From NCBI RefSeq assembly GCF_039530225.1, contig NZ_BAAAOH010000001.1:1240001-1304000 (forward strand): DNA of 64,000 nucleotides, written 5' to 3'. The position numbers and the translations under genes are program-made. The notes beneath the pieces are model-generated. The model ran no database searches. It was not told where the DNA came from and was given only the letters and a program-made list of their open reading frames with translations. Origin of the DNA: Microbacterium pumilum. Lineage in GTDB: Bacteria; Actinomycetota; Actinomycetes; Actinomycetales; Microbacteriaceae. Of the stretch, positions 26,725-36,353 are shown piece after piece; within the stretch, counting starts at the first letter, position 1, and each line of letters begins with the position of its first letter.

Positions 26725-26778
26725 CTGAGAACACTTTCAGGAATCGCATCGAAGCAGGATTCCTGAGAGAACGCTCAC
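26725..26778. promoter_or_regulatory. CTGA-N8-TCAG palindromes, sites 5 and 6 (tandem)
   Basis: CTGAGAACACTTTCAG (26725-26740, exact) and CTGAGAGAACGCTCAC (26763-26778, 7 of 8 fixed bases) are 38 bp apart start to start. They lie 93 and 55 nt upstream of the COG4705-like gene and 74 nt upstream of the divergent FetB-like gene. A second inverted repeat, TCAGGAATC/GATTCCTGA, links them (26737-26745, 26758-26766). Confidence 0.6.
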
Positions 26779-26832
26779 GCCGCGCCGCTCCAGCCAGGGG
26801 AAACGCCAAGCCGCCGTCGGAAAGGTGACGGC

Positions 26833-27666
26833 ATGACCAACACCATGCCGGAGCACATCCGAACCATTCTCTTCAACCGCGTCCCAGAGGTGACCCTCGC
26901 CTTCTGGGTCATAAAGATCCTGTCGACCACCACCGGAGAGACGTTCGCCGACTACCTCAACGTGGATGTCGGCCTCGGCCTCACGGTGACGACCTGGATC
27001 ATGGGTGCGCTGCTGGCGATCGCCCTGGCCGCGCAGTTCGCAACGAAGCGGTATAAGTCCGGGATCTACTGGACAGTCGTGGTGCTGATCAGCATCGTCG
27101 GCACGCTGCTCACCGACAACCTGACGGACGTGCTCGGTGTGGAACTCTGGGTCAGCACGTTGATCTTCAGCGCAGTCCTGGCCATCACCTTCGGCATCTG
27201 GTTCTCTCGCGAGCGCACCCTCTCGATCCACACCATCTTCACCCGTCGCCGCGAGGCGTTCTACTGGGTGGCGATCCTCTTCACCTTCGCGCTCGGCACC
27301 GCCGCAGGGGACCTCATCTCGGAGGGTCTCGGGCTCGGATACCTGATCGGCACCATCTTGTTCTCAGCCCTCATTGCGGTAGTGGTGATCGCGCGCTTCG
27401 CCTTCAAGGCCAACGTGGTGTTCTGCTTCTGGGCCGCCTACATTCTCACCCGCCCGCTCGGCGCCTCGATCGGCGACCTGCTCTCGCAGGAGCCGGCAGA
27501 CGGCGGATTGGGCCTGGGCACCACGGTGACAAGCGTTGTCTTCCTAGTCCTCATCGTGGGGATCGCGATCTTCCTCGGAATGAAGGTCCGTCGCCAGCGT
27601 GTCTCTGCCGTGGCTGAATTCGGCGGAACGCCAGCCGCCGCAGCGTGGGCGGAGGTCCCGGCGTAG
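26833..27666 (+). CDS. COG4705-like four-repeat membrane protein
   Basis: 277 residues, about eight membrane helices. An internal repeat is visible: a helix with FW/YW, then a few residues later L(S/T)xxxG and an acidic D. Examples are LAFWVIKILSTTTGETFADYL, FYWVAILFTFALGTAAGDLI and FCFWAAYILTRPLGASIGDLL, plus a weaker copy near YWTVVVLISIVGTLLTDNL. This is the pattern of the uncharacterised membrane-anchored COG4705 group. Function is unknown. Two tandem CTGA-N8-TCAG sites precede it, and a two-component system follows by 66 nt. Confidence 0.75.
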   Translation: MTNTMPEHIRTILFNRVPEVTLAFWVIKILSTTTGETFADYLNVDVGLGLTVTTWIMGALLAIALAAQFATKRYKSGIYWTVVVLISIVGTLLTDNLTDVLGVELWVSTLIFSAVLAITFGIWFSRERTLSIHTIFTRRREAFYWVAILFTFALGTAAGDLISEGLGLGYLIGTILFSALIAVVVIARFAFKANVVFCFWAAYILTRPLGASIGDLLSQEPADGGLGLGTTVTSVVFLVLIVGIAIFLGMKVRRQRVSAVAEFGGTPAAAAWAEVPA

Positions 27667-27732
27667 ACCCGTTCACGGTCAGCCCTCCTTGCGCGTCACC
27701 GTAGGATCACAGCAGGCAAGGAGGTCGGACCC

Positions 27733-28413
27733 ATGTCGCTGCGCATTCTGACCGTCGAGGACGAGCCCGAGATGGCCGACCTGCTCGCCCGCGGACTTCG
27801 CGCCGAGGGCTACAGCGTGGATGTCGCCGACAACGGCATCGATGCGCTGACCCGCGCGAAGGACGGCAACTACGACATCGCAGTTCTCGATGTCATGCTG
27901 CCCGGGATGACGGGAATCGAGGTCTGCCGGTGGCTGCGGCGCCAGAACGACGGTCTGGCGATCATCCTGCTCACCGCCCGTGACGCCGTCGATGACCGCG
28001 TCGCAGGGCTGGACGCCGGTGCCGATGACTATCTGACGAAACCGTTCGAATTCGCCGAACTCGCCGCCCGACTGCGGGCTCTCCGTCGACGAGATGCGAT
28101 CGGTGCCTCCCGGCTCGACATCGGCGGTTTGCAGATCGACATGCTCCGGCATGAGATCTCCGCGGGTGGCAGAGAGCTCCGGCTCAGTCGCACGGAGTTC
28201 GACCTGCTCAGGCTGCTGGCGATCAACACCGGTCAGGTGATGCCGCGCTCAGAGATCCTCGACTCGATCTGGGGATCCGCGAGCTACATCGATGCCAACA
28301 TCGTGGACCAGTACGTCAGCTACGTCCGCCGGAAGCTCGAGGCGGTGGGCGCGCCCGTCCGGATCGCCACGACGCGAGGCGTCGGCTACGAGCTGATCTC
28401 CGACGTCTCGTGA
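27733..28413 (+). CDS. OmpR-family response regulator (TCS 2)
   Basis: 226 residues: a receiver with VEDEPE, Asp53 in VLDVMLPG and KPF, and a winged-helix output domain (RTEFDLLRLLAINTG, QYVSYVRRKLE, TTRGVGYEL). AAGGAGG-like ribosome-binding site upstream. It overlaps the kinase gene by 4 bp. It is a second candidate for binding the CTGA-N8-TCAG sites, though none lies in the 66 nt before it. Confidence 0.93.
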   Translation: MSLRILTVEDEPEMADLLARGLRAEGYSVDVADNGIDALTRAKDGNYDIAVLDVMLPGMTGIEVCRWLRRQNDGLAIILLTARDAVDDRVAGLDAGADDYLTKPFEFAELAARLRALRRRDAIGASRLDIGGLQIDMLRHEISAGGRELRLSRTEFDLLRLLAINTGQVMPRSEILDSIWGSASYIDANIVDQYVSYVRRKLEAVGAPVRIATTRGVGYELISDVS

Positions 28414-29759
28414 ACCTCTCACGGCTGTCGATCCGCGCCCGCATCACGTGGGGCAGCCTGCTGATCGCGATCATGATCTCAGTCGTCGTGGGGATCGTGA
28501 TCTTCACGCAGGTCGAGCGCATCGTCAGCGAAGGTCAGCAGCGTCTCCTCGTGGGGATCGAGGGCCCATATGTCACGGCGATCAATGGCGGTGACACGCA
28601 TGAGATGGACCTCCCCGGACCGGGTCAATTCGTGGCCGTCGTAGATCCCTCGGGGGCGGTGGTCCTCAACACCCTTCCCGACGCGCTTGCCGATCAGGTT
28701 GCGACGATCGCGGAGCGTTCCGACAGTGTGCGAACGCTCGGCGATGACTATCTGGTCCGGTCGGCATCGGTGTCCACCACCGATGGCGCGTGGCAGGTGA
28801 TCACCGCGAGCGACAACGACGAGGAGGTCCTGCGGGCCGTTGCGCTGCTCCTCATCGGCAGCCTCACGGTGATCAACGTCGCATTCGGTGCGGCTGCATG
28901 GCTCATCGGATCGGCGGCGCTCGCCCCCGTGACCCGCCTTCGACGGAGTGCCGAGGAGTTGGTCACCAGCCCCGGTACGGACCTCCTGCCAGTCGGACCG
29001 GCCGAAGACGAGATCGCCGAACTCGCCGCGACCCTCAACGAGCTGATCGGCGATCTGCGCGCGTCAGCGGAACGCGAACGACAGATCGTCTCGGACGCTA
29101 GCCATGAATTCCGGACACCCCTCGCCATCATCCAGACTCGCCTCGAGCTTGCCCAGCGTCAGGCCGAGAATCTCCCCGACATGAAGGCGGATGTCGCCGC
29201 CGCGCAGAAGACGCTGTCCCGCCTCTCGTCGCTGGCGACGTCCATGCTCGAGTTGTCTCGTATCGAGTCCCAAGCTGAGCCGGGCAGATCATCGGCCGCC
29301 GACTTGGCGCGTGAACTCGCGGATGCCGCTGACCGTGGGCGCCAACGAGCGGCGGCCCGCGACATCCGCATCGACTACTCAGCCGATGTCGGCGGCGACG
29401 CCATCGTCAATGTGAGTGAGTCTGACTTCGGACGCGTGTGCGACAACCTGGTCGGAAACGCCCTGGAAGCGGTCGGCGACGCTGGCAGCATCGAGATGCG
29501 CCTCGTGAAAGTGGGTGACGCCCTCCGGCTCACGGTGAGCGACGACGGCGGCGGGATGGACCCGGCCTACGTTCCTCATGCCTTCGATCGCTTCTCCCGA
29601 GAAAGCAAAGCGCGCACCCGAGGCGGTACAGGGCTCGGACTATCGATCGTGGCGGGCATCGCGGCCCTCTCCGGAGGCACGGCCGCCCTCCACAATCAGC
29701 CCGGCGTCGGGCTCCGCGTTGATGTGACTCTCCCGGACGTCAGCTCTGATCCAGCCTGA
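28410..29759 (+). CDS. HAMP-containing sensor histidine kinase (TCS 2)
   Basis: 449 residues: TM1 (about 15-33), an extracellular sensor of roughly 105 residues (36-141), TM2 (about 143-170), HAMP (to about 222), then the kinase core with DASHEFRTPLAI (His232), N-box NLVGNALEAV, G1 DDGGGM and G2 GTGLGLSI. It is cognate to the overlapping response regulator. The ligand is not evident. Unlike TCS 1 it has a true extracellular domain. Confidence 0.92.
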   Translation: MNLSRLSIRARITWGSLLIAIMISVVVGIVIFTQVERIVSEGQQRLLVGIEGPYVTAINGGDTHEMDLPGPGQFVAVVDPSGAVVLNTLPDALADQVATIAERSDSVRTLGDDYLVRSASVSTTDGAWQVITASDNDEEVLRAVALLLIGSLTVINVAFGAAAWLIGSAALAPVTRLRRSAEELVTSPGTDLLPVGPAEDEIAELAATLNELIGDLRASAERERQIVSDASHEFRTPLAIIQTRLELAQRQAENLPDMKADVAAAQKTLSRLSSLATSMLELSRIESQAEPGRSSAADLARELADAADRGRQRAAARDIRIDYSADVGGDAIVNVSESDFGRVCDNLVGNALEAVGDAGSIEMRLVKVGDALRLTVSDDGGGMDPAYVPHAFDRFSRESKARTRGGTGLGLSIVAGIAALSGGTAALHNQPGVGLRVDVTLPDVSSDPA

Positions 29760-29777
29760 CAGCACAGCTGGCAGGCT
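29753..29777. terminator. Hairpin at end of TCS 2 operon
   Basis: AGCCTGACAGC and GCTGGCAGGCT form an 11-bp stem with one mismatch, overlapping the kinase stop codon. No T-run follows. Confidence 0.45.
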
Positions 29778-29853
29778 CTATCAACTGACCCTGTCGCCGC
29801 GGCTGGGTGTGACAGGTGTCGCGCGAGTGCACTTCAACTGGCAGAGTGGCCTC

Positions 29854-32800
29854 GTGGAGCGACCGCGAGGGTGGGTCCGACGTGTGATGGCCGGTGCGGT
29901 CGCCACACTTCTTACTGCCGCCGCGCTGGTAGCCGTTACCGCGGCACCCGCGTCGGCGGTCGACCCGCTCCCCAAACCCTTCAATCCCTGCACAGTGCGG
30001 GCTCGGAGTCACACTTGTCCTCGACGCGAGTGGGTCCGTTCAGTCGTCGAACGCGGTGGGAGCGGTGCGCGCCGCTGCGGAGGCCTTTCTCGAAGCATTC
30101 CAGGACACCGGGTCGACGGCTCGGGTCACCCAGTTCGCGAGCCTCTCGGAAGAGCTCGCGCCGAGGGAGATCGTGGATGCCGCCAGCATGCAGAACGGTG
30201 GTCTCTTCCGGGAGGCGATCAACGGGTACTACAACCCCATCCCTCCTCGTCCTTCCGACGTCGAGATCAAGCGCTACAACAACGGGAGTGCCTCGAGCGC
30301 AGGGAGCTGGCAGAGCTCCAATTCCAGCAACCAGTACACAAACTGGGATCAGTCGCTTCGGGACGTCGCGACCGCTCCGGGCGGCCCGGGGGATCTCGTG
30401 GTCTACATCACCGATGGGGACCCGACCGCGTACGACTTCAATCGCCCGGGTGACCCGTTCAGTCCAGGGCCTCCACCCGATGTGGGGGTCGGCACGGACA
30501 AGAACAGCACCGTCGCGCGGCTCACCCTGGACCGGGCCGTCGAACGCGCCAACCAGGTGAAGACCGCGGGCGGCCGTGTGCTGGCCCTGGGCGTCGGTGC
30601 GGCGCTTCAGAACCAAGCAAGCGTTGACCGCCTCATCCAGATCTCCGGGCCCGATGTCGCTGACACGATCGACGAGTTCGATGTCGAGACGACGGATGTG
30701 GCACTGATTGCCGATTTCGATGACCTCGCTGAGGCCGTCCGGGCACTCGTGCTCGATCTGTGCTCTCCCTCGCTCACGATCCGCAAGTTCGCCCAGTCGG
30801 CGACCGACGCGTCCTACCAGCCGGCCTCCGGCTGGGACATGACGGTCACCCCGACGGTCGAGGGCGGGTTCGACTGGGTTCTGCCGGCTGGTGCGACGCC
30901 GCCCTCCACGACCGTGACCACCAGCACGAACGGCTTCGCGCAATTCCAATGGGAGCCCACCGCTGAGGACGCGACATCCGATGCGCTCGTCGTGGAAGAT
31001 CTGGTCTCCGGATTCAGCCCCGGCAGACCGGGAGACGCCAACGACTTCCGGTGCGAGTTCCGCAACTCCGCAGGCGAAACCAGAGTGGTCACCGGCGAAC
31101 TGACGGACGGCGGGACCACGGCGTCGTTCAACCTGACGGGCGTCGGCAATGAGATCGGAACGTGCTCCGTCTACAACTCGTTCGACTATGCGCCGGACAT
31201 CGCGATAACGAAAGTCAACTCGCCCGCCAGTGTCCGTGCGGACCTGACCCCGCCGGCCGTCGTGCGATCGTCGTACGTGGTCACGAACCCGGGCAACACG
31301 CCGCTGGGCAACGTCACGCTGACCGATGACAAGTGCGCACCGGTGCAGCCCGTGCTCAACGGTTTGTTCAACGTCGGCGACCTCAACGGCAATGCGCGTT
31401 TGGAGACGACGGAGAGCTGGCAGTTCGTCTGCGACCGCGCCGCACGGGCGTCGGCGGGCAACATCGGCCCCGTGAACGTGGAGAACATCGCGACGGTGCA
31501 CGGCACAGATCCCGCCGGCGCAACCGTGACGGACGCCGCGACTGACGATGTCGATGCGTTCGTGCCGCGCATCCAACTCACCAAGCTCGTGAACGGAGAG
31601 GAGTCCGTCACGGTGGCGGCGGGAACCACGGTCACCTACACCTACCAGGTCGTCAACACGGGCAGCACACCCCTGCAGTCGCTGACCCTGACCGACGACA
31701 CACCCCCATGCCAGAGCCCCGTCCTCACACCACCTCCGGACGGCAACCTGGTGCTCGCGGTCGGTGAGACATGGAACTACACCTGCACGGCCGCCCCGAC
31801 CACGTCGGTGGTGAACACGGCGACTGTCAGCGGCATCCCCATCGACCCGACGACTGGCGTTCCCTTCACCGGCCTGAATCCGCCGGTCACCGATACCGAC
31901 ATCGCCGAGGTGAACACGATCACTCCCGACCTCGTCCTGACCAAGGGGGTCGATCAGTCCGTGGTCTTCCCGGGCACGACCGTCCCATACACCTACGCGG
32001 CGACGAACAGCGGCACTGCGGATCTGCGGAACGACACCGGGAGCGCCGGCTGGGTCGCCGACAACCGCTGCGCCCCTGTCCAGCAGGTCGTGACGGCGGG
32101 TTTCAACGTCGGCGACGTCAACGCAGACACCCTCCTCAGCGTTGGAGAGACCTGGCAGTTCACGTGCCAGACCGCGATAGCCGTCCCGACGCTCAATCTG
32201 GCGACGATCGTCGCGCAGCCGGTCGCAGCCGGCGTCCCGGTCGGCGGCCCCCTGACTCGCGTTGACGTCGCATTCGTCGATGTCGTGCGGCCTGGCATCG
32301 AGATCGTGAAGACCGCCCTCATCCCGACCGTCCTCGATTCGGACGCCACCCCGTTCGACGGACCGGACTTCCCGGATCCGCGCCCTGCCCAGTACCTCTA
32401 TGAGGTGTCGAACTCCGGCACCGTGCCACTGCGGGACGTGGCTCCGACCGATGATCATTGCGAGTCCGTCGAATTCGTCGACGGCGATTTCGACATAGAC
32501 GACATACTGGACGTCGACGAGGTCTGGTCGTATTTCTGCGAGACCGCCCAGCTCCAGCGCGAGCAGGGCACACCTCCACCGCTGGGGGCGGAATCGGGAC
32601 TCGTGATCAACACAGCGACGGTGACAGGGGTGCCCTTCCTGCCGGATGACCCGGCGAGCACCGGGCCCACGCAGACCGCGACCGACACCGCGCAGGTGCT
32701 GGTGGTTCAACCCGCCATCGCGATCACCAAGACAGCATCCGCCGCCGTCGTCCAGACGGACGGGGCCGTCACGTACACCGTGGCCGTCAGCAACACCGGC

Positions 32801-34018
32801 GACGTCGGCCTCGATGTGATCGGTCCGATCGACGACAAATGCGCCCTGGAGCCCGTCGACGAGAACGGGGATGGCATCATCGACGGCGACCAGGCACCCG
32901 GGCATCCGTCACCGGGGAACGGCATTCTGGATGGGGCGAACACCGCCGATCCCGAGACATGGACCTACACATGCACCCGGGTGATCGGCCTCCCAGCCGC
33001 GCCGGACACCACTGACGTCAACACCGCGTCCGTGGTCGGCGTCGACACCCTCGGCAACAGTTACCAAGCCGAGGCCAGCGCCGAGGTCGCGGTCCTCGAC
33101 CCGGCCATCAACCTCGTCAAGACGGTCAGCGACAACCTCGTGCTCACAGGTAGCGGCGTGAATTACACCTTTGAGGTCACGAATGTCGGCCGCAGCCCCG
33201 TGGCGGCGGATGATGTGCTCGCCGATGTCATCCTCACCGACGTGGCGAACCCGGCGGCCCCATCGTGCTCGGCACCCACCTTCGTCGGCGGTGATGACAC
33301 CGGGGACGGACTGCTCGATCGCGATCCCGCGGAGGTGTGGACGTACGAGTGCGCAACGGTGATCAGCGCGCCGACCACGAACCTCGCGGTGGTGGAGGGG
33401 ATTGGCGGCACCACTCTGGGACTGCAGCTGCCCGTTTCCGCGTCCGACGTCGAATTCGTCCAGACCTTCAACCCGGCGATCGAAGTGCTGAAGACCGCCA
33501 ACCCTACTCAGACGGTTGCGGGCGGTGAGGTGGTCTACAGCTATGAGGTCCGCAACACCGGCGATGTGCCGCTGGCCGATGTCGCTGACCGGATCACCGA
33601 CGACACCTGCGCCCCCGTGCAGTATCGCAGCGGCGATGATGATGGGGACGGTCTGCTCGATACCCCGCTGAGCATCTTCGAAGACTCCGCAGACGAGGTC
33701 TGGCGGTTCGAGTGCACAACCACGGTTGGCGAGACCACCACCAACACGGTCGTCGTCGAGGGAACTCCGACCGACCCTGTCGGTGAGCGACTGTGCGAAG
33801 ACGTGGCCGAGCCCGAGGACGACGGGCAGGTCATCGCGCTCGCGATCACCACGTGTGACCCGACCGATCAGGATGTCGCCACCGTCACCGTGGTGCCGCC
33901 ACTGCCGCCGACGGGGGGACAGCTCATGTGGCCGCTGCTCGCGCTGGGGCCTCTTCTCATCGCGGTCGGCGCGTTCGCCGTCATCGCGGCACGCCGGGCT
34001 GCCCGACAGCTCGGCTAG
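29854..34018 (+). CDS. LPxTG-type surface protein with VWA domain and DUF11 repeats (frameshift after signal peptide)
   Basis: Large exported protein of about 1390 residues. GTG 29854 starts an export signal (TLLTAAALVAVTAAPASA), which leads into DPLPKPFNP. The body is in another frame. From about 29990 that frame reads CGLGVTLVLDASGSV, the VWA MIDAS motif D-x-S-x-S, through YITDGDP, then about seven DUF11-like beta domains that each open with (I/L)xK and contain YxxxVxNTG. The C-terminus is LPPTG, a hydrophobic helix and an RRAARQ tail, a sortase signal. The body alone is open from GTG 30056 to 34018 but would lack both signal and MIDAS start. Removing one base near 29988 would join the frames as FNPAQCGLG. 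It is a real frameshift, phase variation or sequencing error. No sortase gene is in the window. Confidence 0.85.
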
Positions 34019-34183
34019 CCGGCTGCCGTCCGCCTGGTCGCACCCGCCGGGATGTGAACAACGGCGTGACAAGTGAGGAGATCACGTGCCGGCGAGGTGA
34101 CGTCTGCAGACTCGGGTGCACATCCCACCGTCACGGCCCATTCCATTTGTTCCGTTTCGTTCGGTTTTCGGATGTGGGTCTGA

Positions 34184-34528
34184 TCAGCCGCCGATGCCGT
34201 AGCAACGGATCGCGACGATCAGGTCGTCCTGAACGTCGTATGCGACGCAGTAGTGGTCGCGGCCGACTGTTCCCGGCGCTTGCGCTGCGCAATCACCCTC
34301 CAGGTAAGCCGAGTCCTCTCCGACGACGAGCTTTGTACTGCGCAGATCCGTCAACGACGCATGAAGGGCGACCACATAGTCCCTCACGGCGTGGGCGCCC
34401 TGGATCACGTCGCCGGTGTCTGCGACAAGCCAGGTGACATCCTCCTGGTAACACGCGTCGAAGTCGATCCCCTGACGCATCAGGTTGAAGTACCGGTCCA
34501 TGGCCCGTTGCGAATCGACGACGGTCAT
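34184..34528 (-). CDS. SnoaL/NTF2-like protein
   Basis: 114 residues with the NTF2-like layout: an N-terminal helix (QRAMDRYFNLMRQG), DFDACYQEDVTWLVADTG, an AVRDYVVALHASL helix and closing strands (DHYCVAYDVQDDLIVAIRCYG). GAGGTGTG is the ribosome-binding site before ATG 34528. The fold is shared by enzymes and binding proteins; no specific role is readable. It is monocistronic. Confidence 0.75.
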   Translation of the reverse strand: MTVVDSQRAMDRYFNLMRQGIDFDACYQEDVTWLVADTGDVIQGAHAVRDYVVALHASLTDLRSTKLVVGEDSAYLEGDCAAQAPGTVGRDHYCVAYDVQDDLIVAIRCYGIGG

Positions 34529-34800
34529 TGCACACACCTCCACGGATGACAGCGCGCTTCCGTGGACTCGTGGGGGCCCGGACGCGCGGACACCCCAGGG
34601 TCCCGTACGCATGCCATGAGCGCCAGACCACTTCCGTTTTCCACGCCGGTCGCGGTCGCGCCCCAGCACACCGTGCGGGACGCGCATCCCGGATCCCGCC
34701 CGCGAGCCGACCGTGCGTGGGCACGGAGAGCCTGGTGGATGGCGGGTGCGAGTTCTAGCATGTCGCTCGTGATGCCGTCATATCGACGGGGAGGGGCGCG

Positions 34801-35907
34801 ATGGACGACACGGTGGATCGCGACGGCGAGAATGCCGATGAGCAGGCGGTCGAAGATTTCGCGGGGTGGGTGTTCGACAGGTTCCTCGGTGGGATGGAGA
34901 CGCTATCCATCCATATCGGTTCCAGCCTGGGGCTCTACGCGGCGCTCCGGGATGCGCCGGCCACGGCGGCTGAGCTCGCCGCGCGGACCGGCATCGATCG
35001 GCGGTACGCGCGCGAATGGCTCGAGCAGCAGGCGACTGCCGGCATCCTCGACGGCGACGGCGACGGCGACGGCAAGGGCGACGACCTGAGGTTCCGTCTG
35101 CCCCCCGCGCAGGCCGAGGTACTCACCGACCGCGCATCTCTCGGGTATTCCGCGCCGCTGGCGGACATGTTCGCCGCGGTCGCGCTGCGCATGCCCGACC
35201 TCACGGACGCCTACCGGTCGGGTCGAGGCGTTCCGTGGGCGGCGTTCGGCGCTGCCGTGCGCGATGCTCAGGGCGATATCAATCGTCCGTGGTTCGAGAA
35301 TGTGCTTGCGAAAGCGCTCGCATCCGTCCCGCGGGTGCACGAGGTGCTGTCGCGACCTGATGCCGGGATCGCCGATGTCGCGTGTGGGCACGGGTGGTCG
35401 ACGATCGGTCTTGCCCGGGCGTACCCGGATGCGATCGTCGACGGGTTCGACATCGATGCGCCCGCCATCGAGGCGGCACACGAGCATGCCGCAGGGCTCG
35501 AGAATGTGACATTCTCCGAGCTCCGAGGAGAGCAGCTCGCCGACGAGGGCGAAGACCGCTACGACGCCGCATTCGTCTTCGAAGCACTGCACGACATGCC
35601 GGACCCCGTCGCCGTGCTCTCCTCGATCAGGCGCGCGGTCCGATCCGACGGTGTCGTCGTGGTGATGGACGAAGCCGTCGCCGAGACGTTCTCGCCCCCC
35701 GGCGACGACACCGAGCGGGCGATGTACGGATACAGCCTGCTGATCTGCCTCCCTGACTCGATGTCAACGCCGGGCTCCGTCGCCACCGGCACCGTCATGC
35801 GACACGCGACCCTCGAACGCTACGCACAGGAAGCAGGCTTCTCGGCAGTCAGCATCCTGCCGATCGACGGGTTCGCCGCCTTCCGGTTCTACCTCCTGGA
35901 GGGGTGA
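34801..35907 (+). CDS. Class I SAM-dependent methyltransferase with N-terminal winged helix
   Basis: 368 residues. The first 100 form a dimerisation/winged-helix-like domain as in O-methyltransferases and Rv2258c-type proteins (LGLYAALRDAPATAAELAAR). The Rossmann domain starts with VADVACGHGWS (motif I) and DGFDIDAPAIEAA (acidic ribose-binding residue), then ALHDMPDPVAVL. A Gly/Asp run, DGDGDGDGKGDD, encoded by GGCGAC repeats around 35054-35080, extends the linker of the winged helix. The methyl acceptor is unknown. GGGGAGGGG precedes the ATG. Confidence 0.87.
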   Translation: MDDTVDRDGENADEQAVEDFAGWVFDRFLGGMETLSIHIGSSLGLYAALRDAPATAAELAARTGIDRRYAREWLEQQATAGILDGDGDGDGKGDDLRFRLPPAQAEVLTDRASLGYSAPLADMFAAVALRMPDLTDAYRSGRGVPWAAFGAAVRDAQGDINRPWFENVLAKALASVPRVHEVLSRPDAGIADVACGHGWSTIGLARAYPDAIVDGFDIDAPAIEAAHEHAAGLENVTFSELRGEQLADEGEDRYDAAFVFEALHDMPDPVAVLSSIRRAVRSDGVVVVMDEAVAETFSPPGDDTERAMYGYSLLICLPDSMSTPGSVATGTVMRHATLERYAQEAGFSAVSILPIDGFAAFRFYLLEG

Positions 35908-36353
35908 GGCGCGATTCCAGCCCGAGTATCAAGTCGCAACCTGATGTGGCGGCGATCATTGCGGCCCTGATCGCTGTCTGGTGGCCAAGCTTGCGAGCCT
36001 GACAGATTCGTGATCGCTTCCGAGGCAGCTCGAGGACGTCCAAGCTGACGTCAGACGCGAAGGTGTGGCAGGACCTCATCCGGGAATCAGCAGATTGAGG
36101 ATTGGCTGCGGGACCCTGTCCACTCCGGCGGACGTCGGCCGAACACGACCGATTGGACACTCGTTACGGAGAGTCTGGGTTGCTCCCATCCCGAAGCGCT
36201 CTTCACCCGATGCGCGCGCCGAACCCTCGTTCTGGGCGTAGCTTGAGGTTGAAGCTGCCCCAGACCCCGGTACCCGGTCGCTGCGTCGCGTTACTGCGGG
36301 TTTGGAGTCTCATGGGCACTGGACAAGCAGCCGCGCTGCGCCGCCCCGACCCT
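35908..36353. other. Gene-poor interval, 446 bp
   Basis: No credible coding frame, repeat or RNA seen. Short frames are broken and lack coding bias. Composition is slightly lower in GC than the neighbours, which suits decayed or regulatory DNA. Confidence 0.5.

Noticed and set aside
29981..32905. 974-codon open frame antisense to the surface protein
   Set aside because: It mirrors the GC-rich codon pattern of the sense gene, is Arg/Asp/Gly-rich without domains, and has no start signals.
35054..35080. GGCGAC hexamer run in the methyltransferase gene
   Set aside because: In-frame, short, and explained as a Gly/Asp linker; not a regulatory repeat.
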